A DNA stretch of 64,000 nucleotides from an uncultured Roseibium sp. (GCF_947494555.1 NZ_CANLVF010000005.1:248001-312000), one strand, 5' to 3'. Counted from the first letter of the stretch, positions 47,585 to 58,884 are shown. Notes: a model not told the origin generated them from the letters alone. Numbers and translations: made by a program.

Positions 47585-47898
47585 ACCGAATCGCAACTCC
47601 CTTCATTCCGAATCATAGATTTGGGCATTTGCCGACCGTGGGCAGGTCGCACTAGGCAGGGCATTCATCATCCAGCCAGATTTCGAATTTGTCGCCACAG
47701 ACAGGTTGTTGGCAGGCCAGCCTGCTGCCAATGCCTCTGAGGCCTGATTGTTCAACATGCGCGCCGTTTTCATTTTTCTGACGCGGTTGCCACGATTGGG
47801 CTATGGTGATGAGAACAATAAAACGACTCGGCCGCATGTTTTGGTGGCTGAGCCTTTTAAGTCGTGCCAAGCAACCAGGTCCTACGATTTACGATGCC

Positions 47899-48732
47899 AT
47901 GAAGCAGTTTGCGATCGCGACATTGCTTATTCTCGTTCTGGCCTCGGTGTTTCCGGGTGCCGGTAAGGCTGAGGAATTTCAGGTGCCTAATTTCTGGGAT
48001 CCAAAGGCCGTGCATGACCGGCCGGGCTCTATTCCAGACAAGATCCAGTTTCTCGCAACCGACAATTATCCACCCTTCGTGTTCCGTGACCCGCAAGGCC
48101 GCCTGACCGGGTTTAATGTCGATCTTGCCCGTGCCCTCTGCCAGGAGCTTGGAAGCTCCTGCGCGCTCAGGATCAAGGATTTCAACGTGCTCTTGTCCGC
48201 TCTGGACGAAGAGGAAGGCGACGCGATCATTTCCGGTCTTTCCCGCGGATTTCCTGCGACGCGACGGCTGAATTTCACCGACGACTACCTGAAACTTCCT
48301 GCAAGGTTCGTCGTGCCTTCGGACAAGGCGGGCGCATTCAATGAGCAAGCACTCGCCGGAAAGACAATTGCGGTGGTATCCGGTTCGAGGTACGAGGCCT
48401 TCGCGGAACGGTTTTGGCCCGGCGCCCAGATATCCGGATTTGAAACCGTTTCTGCAGCGCGCGACGCAGTAAAGTCCGGAAAAGCCGACACGCATTTCGG
48501 CGACGGGCTGAGCCTCGCCTTCTGGCTGCCGAGCGAGTCCGCCGACGCATGCTGCACCTTCGCAGGAGGCCCCTGGCTGGAACCGGGTTATTTCGACCAG
48601 GGAATGGCGATAGCGACGCGGCCCGAAGATGTGGAGCGCGCGGCAGCCCTCAATTATGCCCTCAGGCAGCTGCAGCAAAAAGGTGTGTTCCGGGAGCTTT
48701 ATCTCCGGTATTTCCCGATCAGTTTCTACTGA
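47899..48732 (+). CDS. Extracellular solute-binding protein family 3 (amino-acid-ABC-like SBP)
   Basis: Signal peptide MKQFAIATLLILVLASVFPGAGKA; DNYPPFVFRDPQGRLTGFNVDLARALCQEL; LAGKTIAVVSGSRYEAF. Confidence 0.9.
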   Translation: MKQFAIATLLILVLASVFPGAGKAEEFQVPNFWDPKAVHDRPGSIPDKIQFLATDNYPPFVFRDPQGRLTGFNVDLARALCQELGSSCALRIKDFNVLLSALDEEEGDAIISGLSRGFPATRRLNFTDDYLKLPARFVVPSDKAGAFNEQALAGKTIAVVSGSRYEAFAERFWPGAQISGFETVSAARDAVKSGKADTHFGDGLSLAFWLPSESADACCTFAGGPWLEPGYFDQGMAIATRPEDVERAAALNYALRQLQQKGVFRELYLRYFPISFY

Positions 48733-49577
48733 TTGCTCTTGCCGACTTCCAATGATTCGGCATCCGATGCCGGCTTTTGCCTGTCTTTCAAAAAGGGTAT
48801 GGCAAGGCTGAACGGCAGTTGATGGGCGTTCGGCGTCAGTGAGGGACCGAGGCCGATTTCCATTCCTTCGTGCCCTTTTTCAGGTTCTTCAATATAGGTG
48901 CCAAACAGCCTGTCCCAGATAGACAGATAGAATCCGTAGTTCGAGTCTGTTTCCCGCCGGATCACGGAATGATGGATCCGATGCATATCCGGCGTCACAA
49001 TGACGAACCGCAGAAGCCGGTCGAGGGCGCCGGGAAGCTTGAGGTTCGCATGCCCGAAGACGGCTGAGGCATTGAGAACAATCTCAAAAATCAGAACCGC
49101 TTCCACCGGACCACCAAGCGCCACAATCACCAGGCCCTTCCAGACGAATGAGAGCAGAATTTCTATAGGATGAAACCTGAGCGCTGTTGTTGCGTCCACT
49201 TCGCTGTCCGCATGGTGCACGCGGTGAATGCGCCAGAACAGTGGTATCTTGTGTGAGGCCACATGCTGGCCCCAAACGGCCAGATCCAATATCAGGAAAG
49301 TGATCACGCCGGCGGCGAGACCGTTCCACCCGATCAGTCCGAACAGACCCCAGCCTTTCTCCTGCGCCAGAAGCGCAAGGCCAACACCGCCAATCGGGAA
49401 AATCAGTCTGACGAGAATGGAGTCCAAGATAATAAGGCCCCAGTTGGTCGGCCAACGCTTCAAACGGCCGTTTTCAAGCCTGCGCCTTGGAAGTCCCGCC
49501 TCAAGCAACGCCATGGCCAGGAATACGCCGCCGAAACAGGCCATACGCACCTGGTTGATGTCGATTTGTTCAAACAT
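48726..49577 (-). CDS. Sterol desaturase/fatty acid hydroxylase family protein
   Basis: His boxes HVASH, HRVHH and HRIHHS in a membrane protein; Met start at 49577. Confidence 0.93.
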   Translation of the reverse strand: MFEQIDINQVRMACFGGVFLAMALLEAGLPRRRLENGRLKRWPTNWGLIILDSILVRLIFPIGGVGLALLAQEKGWGLFGLIGWNGLAAGVITFLILDLAVWGQHVASHKIPLFWRIHRVHHADSEVDATTALRFHPIEILLSFVWKGLVIVALGGPVEAVLIFEIVLNASAVFGHANLKLPGALDRLLRFVIVTPDMHRIHHSVIRRETDSNYGFYLSIWDRLFGTYIEEPEKGHEGMEIGLGPSLTPNAHQLPFSLAIPFLKDRQKPASDAESLEVGKSNQ

Positions 49578-49683
49578 GCACACAGTCTTCCGGTGTATTG
49601 TTATGTTGCTTGTCAGGTCCGATCCAACCCTGTAGCCATTCCTGACCAGTAGATGGGCCATCCTCCGGCAAAATATAGCCCGC

Positions 49684-50361
49684 ATGACAGAAATTGAAGC
49701 TGCGACAGATCACATCACCATGAACGACTTTCTCTGGACACGACCCGACACCCCACCTGTTGCCACGCTTCTGATGGCGCACGGCGCCGGCGCGCCGATG
49801 GATTCTGCTTTCATGGAAAAGCTTGCAACGGCACTCGGCGAACACCGAATTGCCGTTGCCCGGTTCGAATTCGCTTATATGGCCGGCAGGCGGACGGGTG
49901 GAAGTAAACGGCCGCCACCGCGCGCAGAAAAGCTGATCGCCGAATTCCAGACAGCTTTGCAGGCCTTGTTGCCGGTGGCCGAAGGCCCGATTCTTCTGGG
50001 CGGCAAGTCCATGGGAGGGCGCGTTGCGGCCATGCTGGGCGGCGGAGGTTCCCTGCCCTCTCGCGTTGGCGGCGTCTGCTGTTACGGCTATCCATTCCAC
50101 CCAACCGGCAAGCCGGATGCAGACTGGCGGATGGCGCCGTTGGAGGAGGCCAAACGACCAGTCCTTGTCCTGCAGGGCGACAGGGATCCGTTCGGCTCAA
50201 AACCCGAGCTGGACGAAATCTCTCTGCCGGACCACGTTTCACTCACCTATCTCGAAGACGGAAACCACGATTTCGGTCCGCGCGGCAAATCCCCGGCAAC
50301 GCTTGATGGCAACATCGGGATCGCGGCCCGGGAAACTGCTGCCTTCGCCGCATCGCTTTGA
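49684..50361 (+). CDS. Alpha/beta hydrolase (KANL3/Tex30-like)
   Basis: 225 aa; LLMAHGAGAPMDSAFMEKLA, ILLGGKSMGGRVAAML, VLQGDRDPFG, DGNHDF. Confidence 0.9.
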   Translation: MTEIEAATDHITMNDFLWTRPDTPPVATLLMAHGAGAPMDSAFMEKLATALGEHRIAVARFEFAYMAGRRTGGSKRPPPRAEKLIAEFQTALQALLPVAEGPILLGGKSMGGRVAAMLGGGGSLPSRVGGVCCYGYPFHPTGKPDADWRMAPLEEAKRPVLVLQGDRDPFGSKPELDEISLPDHVSLTYLEDGNHDFGPRGKSPATLDGNIGIAARETAAFAASL

Positions 50362-50364
50362 AGA

Positions 50365-53300
50365 CTATTCGGCCGGTGTGATGCTTCGGCCGGTTGCCGA
50401 TCCCGAGCTCACATGACGCTGCCTCTTGCTGAGGAAGATAATCCTGCCAATATCATCGCCGATCATCACCAGCGCCGGAACAAGAACGAGTACCAGCGCG
50501 GTTGCGGTTGCAAGTCCGAAAACGATCGTAATCGCCATCGGTAACAGAAACTGGGCCTGAAGGCTGGTTTCGAACATCAAGGGCAGAAGACCGCCAATCG
50601 TGGTCATGGACGTCAGCAGGACGGCGCGCAAACGATCGCAACTCGATCCGATGGCAGCCGCATCGATGTCTTCACCCGCTGCCAGGCGCTCTTCAAACCG
50701 CGCGACGAGAATGATCGAGTTGTTGACCAGGATCCCGGCAAGTCCCAGAAGCCCGATCATGCTCAAGATGGTGAGGTTGAAGCCCATCAGATAGTGACCG
50801 GCGATCGCGCCGACGATTCCGAACGGAATGATCGACATCACAACGATCGGCCTTGAATAGCTGGCAAAGATTGCTGCGAGAACGATGTAGATCCCGGCAA
50901 CGGCCATCAAAATGCCCGTCAAGAGGTCGGAAAATGCATTCGACTGCTCTTCCGCCCGCCCGGCAAATGAGTATTCCAGGCCGTATGTCTGTGCCAGCGC
51001 CGGCAGAAACTCCTTGTTCAGTTCGGCGATGATTTCCGTGTTCGAGGTGATCGTGCTGTCGACATCGGCAACAACCGTGACCACTGTTCGCCCGTCCCTG
51101 CGAAGGATGACCGAGAACCCTTGTGCGTCTGTGAGGTCGACCACTTCCGTCAACGGTACGAATTCGCCGGCAGACGTGCGCAAGGACAATTGCCGCAAGG
51201 CCGCAGATCCATCGGCATCGAATACCTGCTTGACCCTGACCGAAACTTCTTCATCACCTTCCGCAAAGCGCCGGGCAATATTGCCTTCAAACGCGTTGCG
51301 GATCTGCCTTGCTGCGCTTTCAACGGTAAAGCCGAGCGCCCGGCCTCGGGGCGTGAGCTCCACGAGAAGCTCCGGCTTTCCAAAAGGCAAATCGTCTTCA
51401 ACGGCACTGGTACCCGGGAAAGCCGACAGTTCTTCCTGCAGTTTCTCAGCCGCCGCCTTCAGGTCATTCAAAGGAGCGCCGGTCAGGCGGATGTCCAGGT
51501 CGCGTCCCGGAGGCCCGCCTCTGCGCTCGGCGACCGCAATGCGCGATGTCCCCGGTATTGCAGGCAGCGCAGCGCGCCAGGCCCTGACGATTTCAGGTGT
51601 TCGAACAGTACGTTCCTCCGAGCGGCTCAACTGAACGGTGATATTTGCGACGTTGTCGCCCCGATTGTTTCCCGCTTGTCCAAGCGTTGCATAAGAGGCC
51701 ACGACCAGTGTTTCCCCGTTGTCTTCGGTCAGGCCGGCTTCCGCTTGCTTCAAGGCCTGTTCAATCCTGGCGATGCCGGCAATTGCTTCAGCTTCCGGTA
51801 TGCCTGCATTGAAGAAGATCGACGCCGTCAGGTTCTCAGCCTCCGGCGAGGGAAAGAAGGTAAACCCGACTCGGCCACCGCGAACTAGGCCGACGGCAAG
51901 GATCATGGCTGCAATTGCGACCGCCAGCGTTGCGTAGCGCCAGTGCACGGCTACGGACACGAAAGCGCGGAAGGGGTAGTCACGGATCCAACCGAACCCT
52001 GTGTCAAAGCCGCGCCGGAACCAGCTTGGTCGATCCGGATTGTCCTGGCGCTGCTTCTTCCGGCGCAAGGCCATAAGCAGACTTTCCAACGCAAGTGCGG
52101 CTGAAAAACAAGCGCTGATGATGATCATCTCAAATGCGAACACCCCGACCGCGTCCCTCAGGGCTCGCAGTGGATCGTCAACGACATCCAGGTAGGGAGG
52201 CACGGAAATATCAGGCTGCGCCACCAGCGCACTCAGGAAAAATGCCGGTACGCCCGCGACCAGAACCACGCGCCACCAGCTCCAGCCCGGCTTCCTACCA
52301 AGCGCGTGAGACAAGTGGCCGGGGAGCACAAGAAAGCACTCGATCAAAGATGCGATGACAACCGCGACAACAACAACCGGCAAGGTGCCCATGATCTGGC
52401 CGAGCACATCGCCGATAAGCAGGATCGGCAAGAACGCTGCAATTGTCGTGAGGCTAGCGGCAAAGATCGGCGCCAACATCGTGGTGGCGCCGTTGATTGC
52501 AGCTTCGTTCGGATCGTCGCCCATGCTCCGGCGTGTCGCCGTGTGTTCACCCACGACAATCGCATCGTCGACGATGACGCCCAGCATCATGATGAGCGCG
52601 AACATGGAAATCATGTTGATGCTCTCACCCATCAGCCACATGATCCCGAGCGTCGCCATCATCGCCACGGGAATACCTGCCGCGACCCAGAGGGCGATCC
52701 TTGCATTCAGGAAAAGGAACAGGATCGCGACCACCAGAACCAGACCCGTAAGTCCGTTTTCAACAAGGAGCGTAATCCGGCCTTTCACGGCATCGGCGCG
52801 CACATCGTATTTCAGAATTTGAAGGGACTGAGGCAGCTGCAGAGACACTTCGGCAAGATAGTCGTCAACAATCTGCGCCGCTTTCAAGGTGTCCGTCATT
52901 TCCGTACGAAGGATCCGCAGCTCTATCGCCCGGCTCCCGTCGGAAAAGCCCTGGTTTTCGGTCGAATCGAAATCCCGGACGACAGTTCCGATGTCGTCGA
53001 CAATCGTTTTTTCACCCGACGCAAAGGACTTGACCTCGACACGGCCGACAGCTTCCGGCGAGCGTTGTTCTGACATGGCTCTGATCTGCCGCTCGACGGC
53101 GCCGTCGAGATTACCGGCGGGCAGATCTATCGTGTTGCCGGCAATCTGGCTGGCGACATCTGAAATGGTCAGATCCAGCCGACGGAGTTCCCGTTCCGGG
53201 ATTTCGACCAGATACTCCGGCGACCGGAACCCTGACAGCTCGACCTTGTCGATCCCCCGGGCCAAAAGATCGTCGCGCATCTGGCGGGCGAACACCTTTA

Positions 53301-53766
53301 GCGCGTGTTCAGAGAAAGGTCCGCGCAAGGCAATCGTCGCAACGCCATCGGTAAACGTGGAGGCCGAAACCACAGGGGTCTCAGAATCGAGCGGCAGAGT
53401 GGTGACACCGGAGACCGCCTGCTCGACATCGGAAAGCGCCTTTTGCATATCGGTGCCTTCGATGAATTCCATCTGCACCGACGCCGCGCCTTCCCGGCCG
53501 TAAGAGACGATCTCGTCAAGCCCGTCGATGAACCGTAGTTCCGGTTCGATCACTTCCAGAATGTTGGATGCAACGTCTTCCGCACTTGCACCAGGCCATG
53601 CGATGGACACCGAAATCCTGTCGGTCTTGACCGTTGGAAAGAACTGCGTGTTCAGCTTGGCAAGCCCATAGGCGCCAAACAGAACCATCACGACCATGAT
53701 CAGGTTGGCGGCGTTGGCATGGCGAACGATCAATTCCAGGAAACCGCGGGAGCGAATGTTTCTCAT
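50365..53766 (-). CDS. RND efflux transporter permease (AcrB/HAE family)
   Basis: 1133 aa; GVIVDDAIVVGEHT, ATRRSMGDDPNEAAINGA, GLAGILVNNSIILVARFEERL; 12-TM RND organisation. Confidence 0.95.
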   Translation of the reverse strand: MRNIRSRGFLELIVRHANAANLIMVVMVLFGAYGLAKLNTQFFPTVKTDRISVSIAWPGASAEDVASNILEVIEPELRFIDGLDEIVSYGREGAASVQMEFIEGTDMQKALSDVEQAVSGVTTLPLDSETPVVSASTFTDGVATIALRGPFSEHALKVFARQMRDDLLARGIDKVELSGFRSPEYLVEIPERELRRLDLTISDVASQIAGNTIDLPAGNLDGAVERQIRAMSEQRSPEAVGRVEVKSFASGEKTIVDDIGTVVRDFDSTENQGFSDGSRAIELRILRTEMTDTLKAAQIVDDYLAEVSLQLPQSLQILKYDVRADAVKGRITLLVENGLTGLVLVVAILFLFLNARIALWVAAGIPVAMMATLGIMWLMGESINMISMFALIMMLGVIVDDAIVVGEHTATRRSMGDDPNEAAINGATTMLAPIFAASLTTIAAFLPILLIGDVLGQIMGTLPVVVVAVVIASLIECFLVLPGHLSHALGRKPGWSWWRVVLVAGVPAFFLSALVAQPDISVPPYLDVVDDPLRALRDAVGVFAFEMIIISACFSAALALESLLMALRRKKQRQDNPDRPSWFRRGFDTGFGWIRDYPFRAFVSVAVHWRYATLAVAIAAMILAVGLVRGGRVGFTFFPSPEAENLTASIFFNAGIPEAEAIAGIARIEQALKQAEAGLTEDNGETLVVASYATLGQAGNNRGDNVANITVQLSRSEERTVRTPEIVRAWRAALPAIPGTSRIAVAERRGGPPGRDLDIRLTGAPLNDLKAAAEKLQEELSAFPGTSAVEDDLPFGKPELLVELTPRGRALGFTVESAARQIRNAFEGNIARRFAEGDEEVSVRVKQVFDADGSAALRQLSLRTSAGEFVPLTEVVDLTDAQGFSVILRRDGRTVVTVVADVDSTITSNTEIIAELNKEFLPALAQTYGLEYSFAGRAEEQSNAFSDLLTGILMAVAGIYIVLAAIFASYSRPIVVMSIIPFGIVGAIAGHYLMGFNLTILSMIGLLGLAGILVNNSIILVARFEERLAAGEDIDAAAIGSSCDRLRAVLLTSMTTIGGLLPLMFETSLQAQFLLPMAITIVFGLATATALVLVLVPALVMIGDDIGRIIFLSKRQRHVSSGSATGRSITPAE

Positions 53767-53778
53767 CGAACAGCCTCG

Positions 53779-55182
53779 CTATTCGGTTTCTGCACTGGCG
53801 TCGGCAGCCGCCTGCGTGCCAGCCGCTGCTCCGCCCGTCACATCGTTGACCAGCAATCCGGCCCCGGCTTCAGGTATCCTGGTGGTCAAAAGGGTCTCGC
53901 CCGATTGCAGATCACCGCTCACCAGTATGAACCCGTCATCGATCGCCAATGCGTCGACTTCGCGCGGCACAAGCCTGTCGTCCATAACGACGTAAACCGT
54001 GCCTTCACCGTAATATGCAGTCTCCGGAATGCGGAAACTATCGGGGTAGGTTCTGTCGGGCAGGACAATTTCGACAAAGGCTCCGGGCCGAAGAGGAACA
54101 GTTGCGTCCTCACTGTCGATCACTGCGATCACCTCGACACCGCCGCGCGTGCTGGCAACATCCGCGCCGATCCGGCTCACGGTCGCGGGATATAATACAG
54201 CCTTATTACCGAGATACCAGGTTACCTCTACCGGCCTGCCGACAACCGTACCGCTTTCAGCGAGCAAGCGGCCGTACTGGTTGTCGGAGAGCGTAAAGCG
54301 CACTTCAAATTCGTCGCTGCTGTAAAGCGAAACAACCGCGTCGTTGACACTGACCAAACGTCCCGGTTCAGCCGCTTCCGTTCGCACAATCGCATCGAAG
54401 GGCGCACGCAGCACTGTGTTGTCCAGCTGACGATTTGCGTTTTCAAGCCCCCACTGGAGACGTTTGAGTGTCGCGGTCTGCTGCACGACCTTGGCTTCTT
54501 CAAGCGCGAGTGAGTTCTGACGCTGCTCAACCGCTTGCTGGCGCTGTGAAACGAGCAAACGCCTGTCGTCAACGGTTCGTTCCGTCACAGCGCCACGTCC
54601 AACCAGTTCCTCCGCACGCTCCAGATCCCGCTGTGCGAACTCAAGCTGTTCCTGAGCCCTGACAACATTGGCCCTTTCAAGTTCGACGCGGCCTTCGCTT
54701 TCGACGAGCCCGGCCCTTGCTTCGGCAAGATTGGCTTCCGCCTCGGTCACGGCGCCCTCATAATCAAAGCGGTCGATGGCCAGCAGAACATCGCCTTGTG
54801 AGACATGCCCACCGGCCTTGAGGTTCGGGTGAGCCTCCGTCACTTCTCCGCCAACGAGCGCCCTGAGTTCGACTTCCCGGCCAGCGGTGGTCTCGCCAAA
54901 GACATTGATGTCCGGCGCGAAACTCCCCTGTTCGAGCGTTGTGGTCTCCACAGCGTAACTGCGTTCCAGAACAGGGCGTTTGGGAACATCGGGTTTTGTC
55001 GCAACCAGGGTCTTCATGCCCTGGAAGGCACCGAGCAAAATTGCAAAAGCGATCAGAGCCTGGAGCAGCGCTTTGAGAACAAGCATAGCTCGCCTCCAAC
55101 CGCCGCCAGACGGGGGGTCGACGGGTGGAAGGACTTCTGAGACCGGTTTGTTTCCGGAGTCCTGAGGCAAGGACTGCAACAT
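53779..55182 (-). CDS. RND efflux periplasmic adaptor (HlyD/MFP family)
   Basis: 467 aa; N-terminal TM, GGEVTEAHPNLKAGGHVSQGDVLLAIDRFDYEGAVTEAEANLAEARA, coiled-coil hairpin, APFDAIVRTEAAEPGRLVS; 12 bp from the permease. Confidence 0.93.
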   Translation of the reverse strand: MLQSLPQDSGNKPVSEVLPPVDPPSGGGWRRAMLVLKALLQALIAFAILLGAFQGMKTLVATKPDVPKRPVLERSYAVETTTLEQGSFAPDINVFGETTAGREVELRALVGGEVTEAHPNLKAGGHVSQGDVLLAIDRFDYEGAVTEAEANLAEARAGLVESEGRVELERANVVRAQEQLEFAQRDLERAEELVGRGAVTERTVDDRRLLVSQRQQAVEQRQNSLALEEAKVVQQTATLKRLQWGLENANRQLDNTVLRAPFDAIVRTEAAEPGRLVSVNDAVVSLYSSDEFEVRFTLSDNQYGRLLAESGTVVGRPVEVTWYLGNKAVLYPATVSRIGADVASTRGGVEVIAVIDSEDATVPLRPGAFVEIVLPDRTYPDSFRIPETAYYGEGTVYVVMDDRLVPREVDALAIDDGFILVSGDLQSGETLLTTRIPEAGAGLLVNDVTGGAAAGTQAAADASAETE

Positions 55183-55359
55183 GTATCAGCGTTCCGGGGC
55201 TACCAAGTATTGTTCGGGCTAAAGACTATCACGCATGCGAATAAGATTTACTTCGCACTGCAAAATTCAAGACCCGGATAAGACCCGAAACACCAAAACG
55301 CACCCCGAAAATTGTAACGGAATATGTCTGAACGGCCAAAATCGCGAGTTTTGACGCAT

Positions 55360-56334
55360 TCACGCCTCATATTCGTATTTGGCGTTACAGAACTCGCAGG
55401 TCACAACGATCTTGCCATCGACGGTCATGTCCTCGATTTCGTCTTCGCGGAAACCGGAGAGAACACCTTCGATCTTTTCCCTGGAACAGCGGCATTTGTC
55501 GGCCAGGGGTTGTGCGTCGAACAAGCGGACGCCACGCTCGTGGAACAGCCGGAACAGCAGCATCTCGACACTGACTTCCGGATCGGTCAGTTCGACATCC
55601 TTGACAGTGTCGACCAGAACCTTTGCCTCGACCCAGGCATCGTCCTCCTCGACCTCATGCGACAGCGTCCCTTCAGGTGCGTCTCCCGGATCGATGTCCG
55701 CCTGCCGCTGTCGTTCTGGCGCTTCCGGCAGGAACTGGATCAAAATGCCGCCCGCTGTCCAGGTTCTGGCGTGCCCCTCACCTTCGCGGCGGGTGTAGAG
55801 TTCACCGACACCGAGACGGATTTCGGTGGGGATCTGTTCAGAGCGTTCGAAATAGCGCCGCGCCACTTCCTCCAGCGAAATGCCGTCAAGCTCGACCAAT
55901 CCCTGATACCGCTGCATGTGCTGGCCCTGATCGATGGTCATGGCAAGGTGTCCGTGGCCCAGCAACGCCTCCGGCGTCGCCTTGCCGGCTTTCGACAGCG
56001 CTTCGACACGATCGGCGTCGAATGTCGCGCAGGCGCGGATCGCATCAGGAGACGCGAAATCGACGACCAGCATCGACACCGGTCCCTGGGTTTGGGTCTG
56101 CAACGTGAAACGTCCGTCGAACTTCAGGGACGTTCCGAGCAGTCCCGTCAGAACGATTGCCTCCGCCAGCAGGCGGGAAACCGGCTCCGGATAATCGTGC
56201 CGTCCAAGAATGCTCTCCAGCACAGGACCGAACGCGACCGCCCGGCCACGCACGTCCAGCTCTTCCACAGCAAAGGGCCGGACAGCGTCCAGCCCTGCGG
56301 GTGCAATACCCAGTTCTTCAAGATTTAGTGCCAC
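55360..56334 (-). CDS. hslO: Hsp33 family redox chaperone
   Basis: 324 aa; C-terminal CRCSREKIEGVL...CEFCNAKY zinc/redox Cys4. Confidence 0.93.
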   Translation of the reverse strand: MALNLEELGIAPAGLDAVRPFAVEELDVRGRAVAFGPVLESILGRHDYPEPVSRLLAEAIVLTGLLGTSLKFDGRFTLQTQTQGPVSMLVVDFASPDAIRACATFDADRVEALSKAGKATPEALLGHGHLAMTIDQGQHMQRYQGLVELDGISLEEVARRYFERSEQIPTEIRLGVGELYTRREGEGHARTWTAGGILIQFLPEAPERQRQADIDPGDAPEGTLSHEVEEDDAWVEAKVLVDTVKDVELTDPEVSVEMLLFRLFHERGVRLFDAQPLADKCRCSREKIEGVLSGFREDEIEDMTVDGKIVVTCEFCNAKYEYEA

Positions 56335-56346
56335 GTCGGCTATGCC

Positions 56347-57276
56347 TCAACCTTCGCCGAAACACCAGGCAAGAATGCCCTTCTGGGCATGGAGCCTGTT
56401 CTCGGCTTCGTCAAAAACCACGGAATTGGGACCATCCATGACTTCGGAGGTTACCTCCTCGCCGCGATGCGCCGGAAGGCAATGCATAAAGATGGCGTCG
56501 CTGTTCGCCTCCGCCATCAGACGATTGTTCACCTGGTAGGTACTGAGGAGGTTGTGACGAGATTGTGAATCATCGTCTCCCATGGACACCCAGCAATCCG
56601 TAATCACGCAATCGGTCCCTTTGACCGCCTCATATGGGTCCGTGGTGACCAAAATGGAACCACCCTTTGCACGAGCCGTGTCGATCAGCTCTTGAGGTGG
56701 CGCCAGTTCGCCTGGCGTTGCGATCCGCATTTCGAAGTCGAGCCGCGGTGCGGCATGCACCCAGGACGCCAGGACATTGTTGCTGTCGCCGGTCCAGGCA
56801 ATGCTCTTGCCGCTGATTGAGCCGCGATGCTCCTCGAATGTCATCAGATCGGCCATGATCTGGCAGGGATGCGAGACTTTGGTGAGCCCGTTGATCACCG
56901 GAACGGTCGCGTGTTCGGAAAGCTCATTCAATTCGCCATGATCGAGTATCCGGATCATGATGGCATCGACAAACCGCGAAAGAACCTTTGCCGTATCACC
57001 AATGCTTTCACCGCGCCCAAGCTGCATCTCCGCGCCAGTCAGCATCAGCGTTTCACCGCCAAGCTCGCGCATTCCGACGTCGAACGAGATGCGTGTGCGG
57101 GTCGAGGGCTGCTCGAAAATCATCGCCAGAACCTTGCCGGCAAGCGGGCCCTCGCCCCGGCGGACGCCGTTCCGGGTCGCCTTGATCCTGCGCGCCGTAT
57201 CAAGAATGGCGCGCAGTTCCTCGCCCTCGAAGTCGGTGAGATCGAGAAAGTTCCGGTAAGCAGGATTGGCTGTCAT
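56347..57276 (-). CDS. argF: Ornithine carbamoyltransferase
   Basis: 309 aa; [51 protein letters not shown]. Confidence 0.95.
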   Translation of the reverse strand: MTANPAYRNFLDLTDFEGEELRAILDTARRIKATRNGVRRGEGPLAGKVLAMIFEQPSTRTRISFDVGMRELGGETLMLTGAEMQLGRGESIGDTAKVLSRFVDAIMIRILDHGELNELSEHATVPVINGLTKVSHPCQIMADLMTFEEHRGSISGKSIAWTGDSNNVLASWVHAAPRLDFEMRIATPGELAPPQELIDTARAKGGSILVTTDPYEAVKGTDCVITDCWVSMGDDDSQSRHNLLSTYQVNNRLMAEANSDAIFMHCLPAHRGEEVTSEVMDGPNSVVFDEAENRLHAQKGILAWCFGEG

Positions 57277-58472
57277 TCGGCCGCTCCTTCCACGAGCTTT
57301 GCCTCAACCGACAATGCCGCCTGCTCCAGACGCTCAAGGGCCTCTGAAATCTCGTCTTCCGTCATCGTCAGAGGTGGCATGATGCGCACGACATTGTCAC
57401 CGGCCGGAACGGCCAGCAGTCCGGCGTCCCGTGCTGCTGCCACATATTCTGCGGCAGGAACCACGCATCTCAGTCCCAACATCAGGCCCGTACCGCGGAC
57501 CTGGTCCAATATCTTGGGATGGCTGTCGACAAGCCCGGCCAGTTTCTGTTTGAAACTGAGACCCTTTTTCTGCACGTCCTCGAGAAATCCGTCCGCCAGC
57601 ACGACGTCCAGAACCGCATTGCCGACCGTCATGGCCAGCGGGTTGCCACCGAAGGTGGTGCCATGGGTTCCGGGAGCAAGCGCTGATGCCGTTCGCTCCG
57701 TTGCCAGGCAAGCTCCCATGGGAAAGCCGCCGCCGATGCCCTTGGCCACGGCCATGATGTCGGGGCTCACGCCAGCCCATTCATAAGCAAAGAGTTTCCC
57801 GGTGCGCCCGACGCCCGTCTGGATTTCGTCGAAGATCAGCAAAATACCGTTATCGTCGCAGAGCTGCCTCAACGCGCGCAGGAATTCCGGCTGTATTTCG
57901 CGAATACCGCCTTCGCCCTGGATCGGCTCGATTGCGAGTGCAGCCGTCTGCGGGCCAATCACCGCCTTGAGCGCATCGAGATCTCCTGACGGAACCTGGT
58001 CGAAACCCGGTGCCTTGGGACCAAATCCTTCCAGGTACTTTGCCTGGCCGCCGGCGGCAATCGTTCCAAGCGTCCTGCCATGGAACGCACCCTCGAAGGT
58101 CACTATCTGGTACCGGTCGGGCTCGTTGTTGTCATAATGAAAACGCCGGGCACACTTGATGGCGGCTTCCATCGCCTCCGCACCCGAATTCACGAACAGC
58201 ACCCTGTCGGCAAATGTCGCCTCAACGAGACGCTGTGCAAGGCGTTCACCGTCCGGGATCTGATGCAGGTTGGATACGTGCCAGAGTTTGGCCGCCTGCT
58301 CCTGCAGAGCCTTGACCAGGTGCGGATGGCTGTGCCCGCAGGAATTCACTGCGATGCCGGATCCGCAATCGAGGAATCGTCGGCCGTCCTTGGTAACGAG
58401 CCAGACACCTTCCCCATGATCAAATGTCAGATTTGATCTTGCATAGTTTCCAAACAGCGCAGTCGCGGACAT
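57273..58472 (-). CDS. argD: Acetylornithine aminotransferase
   Basis: 399 aa; class III aminotransferase [44 protein letters not shown]; 4-bp overlap with argF. Confidence 0.93.
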   Translation of the reverse strand: MSATALFGNYARSNLTFDHGEGVWLVTKDGRRFLDCGSGIAVNSCGHSHPHLVKALQEQAAKLWHVSNLHQIPDGERLAQRLVEATFADRVLFVNSGAEAMEAAIKCARRFHYDNNEPDRYQIVTFEGAFHGRTLGTIAAGGQAKYLEGFGPKAPGFDQVPSGDLDALKAVIGPQTAALAIEPIQGEGGIREIQPEFLRALRQLCDDNGILLIFDEIQTGVGRTGKLFAYEWAGVSPDIMAVAKGIGGGFPMGACLATERTASALAPGTHGTTFGGNPLAMTVGNAVLDVVLADGFLEDVQKKGLSFKQKLAGLVDSHPKILDQVRGTGLMLGLRCVVPAAEYVAAARDAGLLAVPAGDNVVRIMPPLTMTEDEISEALERLEQAALSVEAKLVEGAAE

Positions 58473-58668
58473 AACCTCTTTTTACTCCTCAGAGCATCCT
58501 GCCTCCCTTTGAAGGCGGGTGACATGCTCTCAACGTGGTGTCATCGATCAAGCTCGAACGCCCGGCCGCCTCAGGCCGATACATTCGGTTGCCTGTTGCA
58601 GCACTTGCCCGGGAAACGAGCGCGTTAAAGGCGGCGCGTTTCACGAGTGCGGACAAGCCAAAAACGCA

Positions 58669-58695
58669 ACGTGCCGCCCCGATGAGGCGGCACGT
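58669..58695 (-). promoter_or_regulatory. Strong leader hairpin at the predicted argD transcript 5' end
   Basis: Minus strand ACGTGCCGCC-TCATCGG-GGCGGCACGT, then TTGCGTTTTTGG. Confidence 0.55.
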
Positions 58696-58706
58696 CGCAA
58701 ATTGCT

Positions 58707-58735
58707 TATACACCGCGCGCACCGTTGGCTGTCAA
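58707..58735 (-). promoter_or_regulatory. Sigma70-like promoter of argD-argF-hslO
   Basis: Minus strand TTGACA (58735-58730), 17-bp spacer, TGTATA (58712-58707). Confidence 0.65.
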
Positions 58736-58884
58736 TGGAAATGCTGTTGCCGGCACTTAATGTGTTGTTTCGTGAAACACTGGAAGACCTTACCATAACT
58801 GGGGAAAAGTCTGCTCATCCCCAACTGGTTTGTTCGAAGCGGTTGCCTCACAAATTAACGTTATTGTAACCTCTGGAGCATCAA

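Noticed and set aside
47652-47870. 72-aa - strand ORF with C-terminus SRLACQQPVCGDKFEIWLDDECPA, briefly considered as a ferredoxin-like fragment
   Set aside because: Too short, incomplete cysteine pattern and overlaps the upstream region of the solute-binding protein gene.
52306-53073. 255-aa + strand ORF
   Set aside because: Antisense to the RND permease.
55324-56328. 334-aa + strand ORF
   Set aside because: Antisense to hslO, whose Cys4 motif is intact.
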